A DNA stretch of 5,226 nt from Gammaproteobacteria bacterium (GTDB lineage: Bacteria; Pseudomonadota; Gammaproteobacteria; Pseudomonadales; Azotimanducaceae): NCBI GenBank assembly GCA_002725095.1, contig PBQQ01000048.1, positions 15,943-21,168 on the forward strand, written 5' to 3'. Below, one piece after another: positions 1-5,226 of this stretch. Below the pieces are notes generated by a model. It saw only the letters and a program-made list of their open reading frames with translations, was not told the origin of the DNA and searched no databases. How positions within the stretch are numbered: the first letter of the stretch is position 1; each line of letters starts with the position of its first letter. The position numbers and the translations under genes are program-made.

Positions 1-1017
1 CGTTACGGTGGCGCGGTCGCAGACCTATCGGCCGAGGGTTTAGGACTTCCTTACTGCACGCAGAACGCCGATAAAGACTGCATTGAGATTGACCTCAAGC
101 GACCGCAGGGTGTCGCCAAGGTGCTCGAACTGGTTGCGGCTGCGGACATATTTGTGCAGAACTATCGACCGGGCGTGGCCGAGCGTTTGGGGATAGGTGA
201 GGCGATGGTGCGTAGCGCAAAGCCAGATATTATCTATTGTTCGATCTCTGCTTATGGTGGTGAAGGGCCAGTGGGGCATAGACCCGCCTATGACCATGTG
301 GTGCAGGCCATGAGTGGAATTATGCAAACCACCGGTACCGAGGAAATGGGGCCGGTTAAGGTGGGTGCGCCGTATGTGGACTATGCCACCGGCTTGAACG
401 CGGCTTTTGCAATTATGGCGGCACTGCGTGAGCGCGATCGTACCGCCGAACCCCAGACTGTAGATGTGGCCATGCTCGATACGGCGCTCAATCTAATGGC
501 CAATAATATGGTGGCTACGGCCACCACGGGTAACGAGATTCCAAAGTTGGGTAATGAGGCGGCGAGTCGTGCTCCGTCCTCTGGCTGCTTTGCGAGTAGC
601 GATGGTGTATTGATCATGTTGGCCGCCAATAACGAACGGCAGTTCATGGATCTGTGCGCGGTGCTGGGTCATGCTGAATGGACAGAAGACGAGCGCTGGC
701 GACATCCGCGTCAGCGCGTTGATCATCAAGACGCGTTGCGGGTCGAGATAGAAAAGGCATTTCAACGGCGCGGTGCAGCAGAATGGGAGGCGTTGCTTGA
801 TCAGGCCGGTGTTCCTGCAAGCCGCGTACGTTCGCTTGGTGAAGTACTGGCAGAGGGTCAGCCCAATGCACGTGATTTGTTGCGGCAACTACCCGTAGGA
901 ACCCAGAATACAACGGTTAGCCTTCCGGCAATCGGTTTTCGTTTAAATGGCGACAGCTTGCAGCCCAAGCGCGCGCCACGTAAAAATGGCCATGACAACG
1001 ATAAGTATCTGACTTGA
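1..1017 (+). CDS. CaiB/BaiF family CoA-transferase (5'-partial)
   Basis: The frame is open from base 1 to the TGA at 1015-1017, giving 338 residues with no start in the window. The sequence aligns by eye with family III CoA-transferases (formyl-CoA transferase, CaiB, alpha-methylacyl-CoA racemase), cytoplasmic enzymes that move CoA between carboxylic acids or racemise acyl-CoAs. Visible marks: an IEIDLKRPQG strand-helix (fragment residues 28-37), the ADIFVQNYRPG motif (48-58) followed by ERLGIG, a DIIYCSISAYGGEGP segment (76-90), AYDHVVQAMSG (96-106), and VDVAMLDTALNL, in which Asp160 (bases 478-480) matches the catalytic aspartate of the family. The C-terminal part has the usual VPASRVRSLGEVL-like stretch. 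By comparison with Frc about 45 N-terminal residues are missing. The protein ends soon after GHDNDKYL, the counterpart of the family's GEHNDEVL, so it lacks the usual final LGY...I tail. The substrate cannot be told. It converges on the DoxX gene and shows no link to the iron genes. Confidence 0.93.
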   Translation, partial: RYGGAVADLSAEGLGLPYCTQNADKDCIEIDLKRPQGVAKVLELVAAADIFVQNYRPGVAERLGIGEAMVRSAKPDIIYCSISAYGGEGPVGHRPAYDHVVQAMSGIMQTTGTEEMGPVKVGAPYVDYATGLNAAFAIMAALRERDRTAEPQTVDVAMLDTALNLMANNMVATATTGNEIPKLGNEAASRAPSSGCFASSDGVLIMLAANNERQFMDLCAVLGHAEWTEDERWRHPRQRVDHQDALRVEIEKAFQRRGAAEWEALLDQAGVPASRVRSLGEVLAEGQPNARDLLRQLPVGTQNTTVSLPAIGFRLNGDSLQPKRAPRKNGHDNDKYLT

Positions 1018-1096
1018 AGGGTTAGGCTAGGTCTGGGTGCGCTGGCCGCGACCAGTCGCCGCGTTGTTGTCGGCGTCCCTTTAGTCTGGTCAAAGA
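1018..1096. other. Convergent intergenic gap with small inverted repeats
   Basis: This 79-base gap separates the ends of the CoA-transferase and DoxX genes. It holds a 5-bp inverted repeat, CGCCG (1057-1061) and CGGCG (1071-1075), with a 9-base loop, followed on the + strand by TCCCTTTAGT. It could act as a weak terminator for the CoA-transferase gene, but the stem is short and the tract after it is not a run of T. A GCGAC/GTCGC pair sits nearby (about 1048-1059), its two arms only 2 bases apart. No gene or promoter was recognised here. Confidence 0.3.
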
Positions 1097-1100
1097 CTAA
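1081..1100. repeat. 7-bp perfect inverted repeat over the DoxX stop codon
   Basis: TTAGTCT (1081-1087) and AGACTAA (1094-1100) are exact reverse complements around a 6-base loop. The right arm contains the DoxX stop codon (TAG on the minus strand, 1097-1099). The stem is AT-rich and has no T-run after it on either strand, so it is not a standard intrinsic terminator. It may be an mRNA 3'-end hairpin or chance. Confidence 0.4.
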
Positions 1101-1519
1101 GCCGAGTGTCGTCTAAGGCGTTGGTCTACGCTTAAGGGTGAGTCACCCGGATGAGTGCCCAGCACCAACAGACCGGCCATGATGGCCAGGTTTTTCACAA
1201 AGTTTTGGGTTTCGTGAGCCTGATTTAGGCCTTCGTATACGTTCCAGAAGTCGTGCATAACGATATTTATCGCCACTGTCATTAGCGCAAACATCAGCGC
1301 TGTGATGCGAACCTTATAACCCGCAATTAAAAACAAGCCGCCGCCAATTTGCAGAATTAAGGTTACGATTAAGAAAAATGGCACGAACACCATGCCATGT
1401 TTTTCCATATAGGCGGCGTTAGCGCCAAACCCCGTAACCTTAGTGATGCCAGGAATTAAAAAATATAGACCCAGCAAGCAGCGACCGGTCACGCTCACTG
1501 CTTGTTTGAGTCTGTTCAT
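1097..1519 (-). CDS. DoxX family integral membrane protein
   Basis: This 140-residue protein has the size and layout of DoxX-family proteins. It shows four hydrophobic segments at about residues 8-26, 43-65, 71-88 and 107-121. Family-like marks are RCLLGLYFLIPGITKVTGF after the N-terminus, the glycine-rich QIGGGLFLIAGYKVR, the HDFWN motif (89-93), and FVKNLAIMAGLLVL (107-120). The basic tail RLRRHSA probably lies in the cytoplasm. Members are linked to thiol and redox complexes (DoxX-SseA-SodA in Mycobacterium) and to quinol oxidation (DoxD/DoxA in Acidianus), but most are uncharacterised, so no reaction is assigned. The ATG at 1519 lies 23 bases after the stop of the iron-binding protein gene, with no terminator between them, so co-transcription from the Fur-controlled promoter is likely. 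No clear Shine-Dalgarno sequence precedes it, so translation may be weak or coupled to the gene before it. Confidence 0.88.
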   Translation of the reverse strand: MNRLKQAVSVTGRCLLGLYFLIPGITKVTGFGANAAYMEKHGMVFVPFFLIVTLILQIGGGLFLIAGYKVRITALMFALMTVAINIVMHDFWNVYEGLNQAHETQNFVKNLAIMAGLLVLGTHPGDSPLSVDQRLRRHSA

Positions 1520-1542
1520 GAATCTGTCTAATACCGTTTAAT

Positions 1543-2553
1543 TTACAGCCAGCCTGCTCGGTCGAAGATCTTCACGGCCTCAGCCTGACGTTGGCCCAAA
1601 ATCGATGCCGAAACGCTATCTTCAGTAAAGGTGCCGAGCTCCGAGATCGGACCCTCAGCCTCGCCGACGATGGGGTACTCGTTGTTGCCTTCAGCGAACA
1701 CGCTTTGCGCAAAGTCGCTTGTCAGGTACTCGAGAAACCGCACAGCATTAGCTTTGTTAGGCGCGTATTTGGTGATGCCTGCGCCACTGATGTTGATGTG
1801 AGCACCGCGTCCGTCTTGGTTTGGGAACAACACGCCGAGTTGAGCAGCGACGTCGCGGTCAGCCTCTTTTTTGGAGCCAAGTAGTCGGCCAAGGTAATAC
1901 GTATTGGCCACTGTGACGCTGCATTCTCCGGCGGCCACGGCGCGCAGTTGACCGGTGTCATTGCTTTGGGGCTGTCGTGCAAAATTTGCCACTACGCCGT
2001 TGGCCCAGTCTTGCGCCGTTTCTGCGCCATTGGCCTCAATGATTGACCCCATTAAGGACAGATTGTAGATGTTGCCGGAACTGCGCATACATATCTGGCC
2101 TTTGAGGTCGGCGTGCGCAAGGTCCTCATAGCTTTTTAGCCCTTCAGGCAAACCTTTGGCTTTGTTATAGACGATAACTCGAGCGCGTTTGGACAGGCCG
2201 AACCATAGACCTGAGGAATGGCGCAGATGTGCAGGCACGCGCCCGTTAACTGCAGGTGATTCTATTGCTTGGAAAATATCCTTCTCGGCCGCCCGCCATA
2301 GTCGTCCGGCGTCCACCGTGATCAGTAGGTCTGCTGGACTGAATTTGCCCTCGTTGACAATGCGCTCGATAAGCGCATCGCTGCCACCTTCGATTAAATT
2401 GACCTTGATGCCCGTGTTTTCAGTGAATCGTTCGTAAAGTGCGATATCGGTGTCGTAGTGACGCGCGGAGTAAAGGTTTACCGCGTCCTCCGCAACGCTG
2501 CTGTGCGCCCAGGTAAATAAAGCCATTAAACAAATGAGTCGAGATAAGTTCAT
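1543..2553 (-). CDS. Fe(3+) ABC transporter substrate-binding protein (FbpA/FutA type)
   Basis: This 336-residue periplasmic protein binds ferric iron and delivers it to the permease. Residues 1-21 form a Sec signal peptide with a hydrophobic core and an SVA cleavage site before Glu22. The mature part has the FbpA/FutA layout: NLYSARHYDTD (26-36) at the start, YEDLAHADLKGQICMRSS (142-159), SGNIYNLSL (159-167), the hinge-side NTYYLGRLL (217-225) and a C-terminal AVRFLEYLTSDFAQ (270-283). Likely iron ligands, by analogy with FutA, are His32, Tyr33, Tyr163, Tyr219 and Tyr220. Cys155 and Cys211 are the only cysteines in the mature protein and could form a disulfide. The ATG at 2553 is supported by the signal peptide and by AAGG eight bases upstream. 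A Fur box and promoter lie in the 78-base gap before it. It stands downstream of the ATPase gene on the same strand and is followed by DoxX. Specificity for Fe(3+) is inferred from motifs; another metal or chelate is possible. Confidence 0.95.
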   Translation of the reverse strand: MNLSRLICLMALFTWAHSSVAEDAVNLYSARHYDTDIALYERFTENTGIKVNLIEGGSDALIERIVNEGKFSPADLLITVDAGRLWRAAEKDIFQAIESPAVNGRVPAHLRHSSGLWFGLSKRARVIVYNKAKGLPEGLKSYEDLAHADLKGQICMRSSGNIYNLSLMGSIIEANGAETAQDWANGVVANFARQPQSNDTGQLRAVAAGECSVTVANTYYLGRLLGSKKEADRDVAAQLGVLFPNQDGRGAHINISGAGITKYAPNKANAVRFLEYLTSDFAQSVFAEGNNEYPIVGEAEGPISELGTFTEDSVSASILGQRQAEAVKIFDRAGWL

Positions 2554-2561
2554 GGGAACCG

Positions 2562-2565
2562 CCTT
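2562..2565 (-). promoter_or_regulatory. Ribosome binding site of the iron-binding protein gene
   Basis: Read on the minus strand, AAGG is followed by 8 bases and then the ATG at 2553. It supports that start and is the clearest Shine-Dalgarno sequence of the three minus-strand genes. Confidence 0.6.
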
Positions 2566-2591
2566 AGTTGGTGATTGAAGAAGTTTAATCT

Positions 2592-2612
2592 AAATGAGAA
2601 TTATTACTATTA
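2592..2612 (-). promoter_or_regulatory. Fur box upstream of the ferric-binding protein gene
   Basis: The + strand core TGAGAATTATTACTA (2595-2609) fits the 7-1-7 Fur consensus TGATAATnATTATCA at 11 of 14 defined positions. The 19-bp E. coli consensus fits at about 12 of 19. It is the only strongly AT-rich palindromic stretch among the intergenic regions here. It lies about 40 to 55 bases before the ATG and overlaps the predicted -10 element, a standard position for repression by Fe(2+)-Fur. A looser outer pair, TCTAA (2589-2593) and TTAGA (2610-2614), flanks the core and may extend the operator. Confidence 0.8.
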
Positions 2613-2627
2613 GAGATTCGGCAGCAA
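2600..2627 (-). promoter_or_regulatory. Predicted sigma-70 promoter for the binding protein and DoxX
   Basis: On the minus strand a TTGCTG -35 element (2622-2627, 4 of 6 to consensus) and an AATAAT -10 element (2600-2605, 5 of 6) are separated by 16 bases. The -10 falls inside the Fur box, so bound Fur would block polymerase. The predicted transcript would have a leader of about 40 bases. The elements lie between the end of the ATPase gene and the binding-protein gene, so the latter can be expressed independently. This is consensus matching by eye; other hexamer choices are possible. Confidence 0.5.
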
Positions 2628-2631
2628 ACGC

Positions 2632-3663
2632 TCACGACAGGATCACCGCTTCGGCTGACGCGAAATTAACGCTGACGGCGTCGCCGACTTTCGCGGTAGG
2701 TTTTAGAGTATTCGACAATTCCAGATTTTGATTTTCGGCGCTGACCAATATCGTATAGCGATCACCGAGGAAGCGAATGTCTTGCACAATGCAAGGGCCG
2801 CCGTTGCTGAACGTTAGACTGCTCGCGCGCACCCCAATCTGCACCGCGGTGTTGTCTTCGACGGCATGCGCTAATGCAAGCAGTCGCAACGGTAGTTTGC
2901 CAAAAGTGGTTACGCAGTGGTGGCCTTCGATGCGGCCTTTGAGCGGTTGTAAATCGGCGACGGTGGCAGCCACAAAGGGATGCTGTGGGCGGTGCCAAAG
3001 CTCTTCTGGGCTGCCGAATTGAACCAATTCTCCATCGACTAAAACCGCTATACGATCGGCCATGGTCATGGCTTCTGCGGGATCGTGAGTCACCATGAGC
3101 GTCGTGGTGTTGGCTGTTTTCAAGCGTCGGCGCGCATCGTCTCGGAGGCTTTTGCGTAACGGTGCATCAGCGCTCGCGAACGGCTCGTCGAGCAGCAGGA
3201 CGTTGGGTTCGGTAGCCAATGCCCGTGCTAATGCGACCCTTTGTTGCTGCCCGCCAGACAATGTATGAGGATAGCGGTCAGCGAGAGAACTGATGCCTAC
3301 ATTGGCCAACTGTAACGCGATTGCGTGTTCTCGCTCCTTGCTCTGCATGTCGCTAAGACCAAAGGCCACATTCTCTGCGACGGTTTGATGCGGGAATAAC
3401 ACATGATCTTGAAATACTAGACCGATTGAGCGTTGCTCAGGGGGCGGGTTTACTTCTGGATCAGCCAAAAGCGCATCGTTGACTGTAAGACGCCCGTGCT
3501 GAATGGGCTCCAAGCCGGCGATGATGCGTAATAACGTACTTTTGCCGCTGCCCGACGGTCCGAGTACGCAAACAATCTCGCCCGTAGCGATTTCTAGATT
3601 GATATTGCGCAGTGCGGCATGCCCATCGAAGTGATGACTCAAGTCGGTAAATCGAATACTCAT
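2632..3663 (-). CDS. Fe(3+) ABC transporter ATP-binding protein (FbpC type)
   Basis: This 343-residue cytoplasmic ATPase should power the iron importer. All nucleotide-binding motifs are in order: Walker A GPSGSGKST (35-43), Q-loop around Gln85 in VFQDHVLFPH, signature LSGGQQQR (135-142), Walker B VLLLDEP (155-161) with catalytic Glu160, and the H-loop His193 in VTHD. A C-terminal TOBE-like region (about 240-343, with GVRASSL near 277 and a KVGDAV turn near the end) fits the FbpC/PotA/MalK-type subfamily, and the length is normal. The D-loop is odd: it reads ASAD where SALD or SNLD is usual. The ATG at 3663 gives a normal N-terminus, but the CTGCGCACCCC before it is not a good ribosome binding site. 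The gene lies upstream of the binding-protein gene on the same strand and divergent from the permease. The iron assignment rests mainly on those neighbours, since this ATPase family also serves polyamine, thiamine and sugar importers. Confidence 0.93.
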   Translation of the reverse strand: MSIRFTDLSHHFDGHAALRNINLEIATGEIVCVLGPSGSGKSTLLRIIAGLEPIQHGRLTVNDALLADPEVNPPPEQRSIGLVFQDHVLFPHQTVAENVAFGLSDMQSKEREHAIALQLANVGISSLADRYPHTLSGGQQQRVALARALATEPNVLLLDEPFASADAPLRKSLRDDARRRLKTANTTTLMVTHDPAEAMTMADRIAVLVDGELVQFGSPEELWHRPQHPFVAATVADLQPLKGRIEGHHCVTTFGKLPLRLLALAHAVEDNTAVQIGVRASSLTFSNGGPCIVQDIRFLGDRYTILVSAENQNLELSNTLKPTAKVGDAVSVNFASAEAVILS

Positions 3664-3781
3664 GGGGTGCGCAGTGTAACTGGGCTGTGGAAAAGTTACG
3701 ATAAGCGAACTCGTGGAAGGCCAGCGCGGTGATCGTAGCCGCGATGAGCCGCAGACAACTCAGCAACAAGGACCGCTCACA
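3664..3781. promoter_or_regulatory. Divergent intergenic region between the ATPase and permease genes
   Basis: This 118-base gap must hold the start signals of both divergent genes. It is not AT-rich and I see no Fur box and no good sigma-70 hexamer pair on either strand. One candidate element is a perfect 6-bp inverted repeat, GTAACT (3676-3681) and AGTTAC (3694-3699), with a 12-base spacer, placed just in front of the ATPase start. It could be an operator for another regulator or chance. Confidence 0.4.
3768..3772 (+). promoter_or_regulatory. Ribosome binding site that sets the permease GTG start
   Basis: AAGGA is followed by 9 bases and the GTG at 3782. The alternative in-frame GTG codons at 3713 and 3791 have no such sequence at a suitable distance, so this site decides the start. 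Confidence 0.6.
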
Positions 3782-5226
3782 GTGACGGCAGTGGATTCTC
3801 GGCCTACTCTAAGAACGCCCGCGACTCGCTCTGGCTCGTTCGCCTGGACTGTAATGGCCGTGCTTGTGGCCATCCCGGTGGCGCTGCCGCTGTTGGTGGT
3901 GGTCGGCGCACTATTTTTTCCGACCACTGACGTCTGGTCGCATTTAGCAAAAACAGTGTTGCTCACCTATACGGTAAACACGCTAGGCTTGGTGGCAATT
4001 GTGGCAGGTCTGGCGGTCAGTATAGGCGTGGGCGCCGCCTGGTTAACCGCGCATTATCGATTTCTGGGCAGCCGCTGGTTGAGCGTTGCGCTGATTCTAC
4101 CGTTAGCCGCGCCTGCGTATGTGGTGGGTTATGTCTACGCAGATTTATTGGATGTGACCGGGCCTGTGCAGGTCATGCTGCGTGCTGCAGCAGGTGTGCA
4201 GTTGGGCGGCTACTACTTCCCCGCCATTCGCTCCTTAGGCGGTGCCGGTGTCGTCATGGCGTTGGTCTTATACCCTTATGTTTATTTGTTGGCTAAAACG
4301 AATTTTCAAAATCAAGCTGGGGCTCTTTATGAAAGTGCCCGTGTGCTGGGAGCGGGGCGCTTGCAGGTATTCTTGCGTGTGGCCCTGCCTGTTGCGCGTC
4401 CAGCAATTATTGGTGGTATGGCCTTGGTCATGATGGAGACCATTGCTGACTATGGGGTGGCAGAGCACTTTGGGGTTCCCACGTTTACCACTGGCATTTT
4501 TCGAACGTGGTATGCCATGGGCGAACACGATGCTGCGCTGAAGCTGGCAGGTTGCCTTTTTTTACTGGTTGCGCTGTTGGTGATGCTTGAACAGTCCGCT
4601 CGTCGTGGTGAGCGTTTTAACCCCTTGTCGCGCAATGTGGCCGAGGAAAAAATAGCCCTCAACGGAGTCTCAGGACTGCTGGCGGCGGGGTTATGTTTGT
4701 TGCCGGTTTTGGGCGGGTTTGTTATTCCGGTCGGCAGTTTGCTCGTACATGCTGTTGAACAGGGCGATCCGTTGCTTGGGCGTGGTTTTTATAGTTATGG
4801 CCTTAACAGCGTGTCCGTCGCTGTGCTTGCGGCGAGCGCGTGTGCGGTGGTCGCTGTTTTTTTGAATTACGCTGAAAGGTTAAGGCGTGACCGATGGCTC
4901 AACTGGGGAGTGCGCTTGGCGACCTTGGGGTATGCCCTGCCAGGTATGGTGCTGGCCGTGGGTATGTTGCTGCCATTGACGCTTTTAGATCGTAGCCTTG
5001 CGCAATATCTGACGGATTCTTTAGACCGGCCGGTAGGGTTGTTGCTGACGGGATCGGTTTTCGCCTTGGTGTTGGTGTACGTCGCGCGGTTTCTTACCGT
5101 GGCGTATAACAGCACGCAAACTGCCATGATCCAAATGCATCCGCAGTTGGACGCGGTCGCCCGAACCCTTGGAGCTGGGCCTACAGGTGTGCTGCTACGG
5201 GTACATATTCCGCTGCTTCGGCCCGC
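3782..5226 (+). CDS. Fe(3+) ABC transporter permease (FbpB/FutB type, 3'-partial)
   Basis: The frame is open from the in-frame stop at 3677-3679 to the window edge; 481 codons are visible from GTG 3782 and the C-terminus lies outside. This inner-membrane protein forms the channel for iron passed on by the periplasmic binding protein. It is strongly hydrophobic, with a first helix at about residues 21-46, and has two fused binding-protein-dependent permease domains. The first contains the FbpB/FutB-like stretches YVYADLLDVTGPVQ (117-130) and LYPYVYLLAKTNF, then an EAA loop (184-207, ESARVLGAG...LRVALPVARP) that docks on the ATPase. A hydrophilic linker at about 256-280 leads to the second domain, whose EAA loop (457-481, DAVARTLGAG...LRVHIPLLRP) begins with Asp instead of Glu and runs to the edge. 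Family length is about 520-550, so perhaps 40-70 residues are missing. It is divergent from the ATPase and binding-protein genes, with which it should form one importer. Confidence 0.92.
   Translation, partial: MTAVDSRPTLRTPATRSGSFAWTVMAVLVAIPVALPLLVVVGALFFPTTDVWSHLAKTVLLTYTVNTLGLVAIVAGLAVSIGVGAAWLTAHYRFLGSRWLSVALILPLAAPAYVVGYVYADLLDVTGPVQVMLRAAAGVQLGGYYFPAIRSLGGAGVVMALVLYPYVYLLAKTNFQNQAGALYESARVLGAGRLQVFLRVALPVARPAIIGGMALVMMETIADYGVAEHFGVPTFTTGIFRTWYAMGEHDAALKLAGCLFLLVALLVMLEQSARRGERFNPLSRNVAEEKIALNGVSGLLAAGLCLLPVLGGFVIPVGSLLVHAVEQGDPLLGRGFYSYGLNSVSVAVLAASACAVVAVFLNYAERLRRDRWLNWGVRLATLGYALPGMVLAVGMLLPLTLLDRSLAQYLTDSLDRPVGLLLTGSVFALVLVYVARFLTVAYNSTQTAMIQMHPQLDAVARTLGAGPTGVLLRVHIPLLRP

Noticed and set aside
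40..913. Several minus-strand and alternative-frame open frames inside the CoA-transferase gene
   Set aside because: They overlap a clearly conserved coding frame, show no recognisable motifs and have low-complexity or histidine/arginine-rich translations typical of shadow frames.
1057..1085. Intrinsic terminator for the CoA-transferase gene
   Set aside because: The stem is only 5 bp and the following tract is TCCCTTTAG, so it falls short of a standard terminator; reported only as an inverted repeat.
1591..2437. Open frames on the + strand and in another minus frame within the binding-protein gene
   Set aside because: They are antisense or frame-shifted copies of a well-supported gene, with no motif, no good ribosome site and no family resemblance.
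3713..3715. Upstream GTG as the permease start
   Set aside because: It would add a hydrophilic 23-residue leader, not typical of the family, and it has no ribosome binding site; GTG 3782 has AAGGA at a workable distance.
3461..3966. Minus-strand frames at 3461-3769 and 3760-3966 that could fill the divergent gap
   Set aside because: Both overlap well-supported genes (the ATPase start or the permease 5' end) for most of their length, and their translations look random.
4331..5224. Repeat between 4331-4402 and 5150-5224
   Set aside because: The similarity reflects the two EAA loops of the fused permease domains and is at protein level, not a DNA repeat or a mobile element.

Overview
The window looks like ordinary chromosomal sequence from a proteobacterium, most likely a Gammaproteobacterium. 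The grounds are a moderate GC content, compact genes, a classic Fur-type operator, and proteins that read like the Fe(3+) importer parts of free-living, possibly marine, Gammaproteobacteria. The lineage is inference; there is no rRNA or marker gene to confirm it.

Layout from left to right: (1) the 3' part of a CaiB/BaiF-type CoA-transferase gene on the + strand (1-1017, start outside the window). (2) A short convergent gap (1018-1096) with small inverted repeats but no convincing terminator. (3) Three minus-strand genes, which in transcription order are an FbpC-type ATPase (2632-3663), an FbpA/FutA-type ferric-iron binding protein (1543-2553) and a DoxX-family membrane protein (1097-1519). 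(4) A 118-base divergent gap (3664-3781). (5) An FbpB/FutB-type permease on the + strand from 3782, running off the right edge.

Together, genes 3 and 5 make a complete Fe(3+) ABC importer: periplasmic binding protein, fused double-domain permease and ATPase. It is split over two divergent transcription units instead of the usual collinear fbpABC order. A good Fur box (core 2595-2609) overlapping a plausible promoter lies directly in front of the binding-protein gene. That promoter would drive the binding protein and, 23 bases further on, the DoxX gene. This points to iron-repressed expression of the binding protein plus DoxX, possibly uncoupled from the ATPase and permease, whose shared upstream region shows no recognisable Fur box.

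No mobile element, CRISPR array, tRNA or rRNA was seen. I found no clearly undescribed system. The points most worth a second look are the split importer, the local Fur control and the placement of DoxX in the iron-regulated unit.
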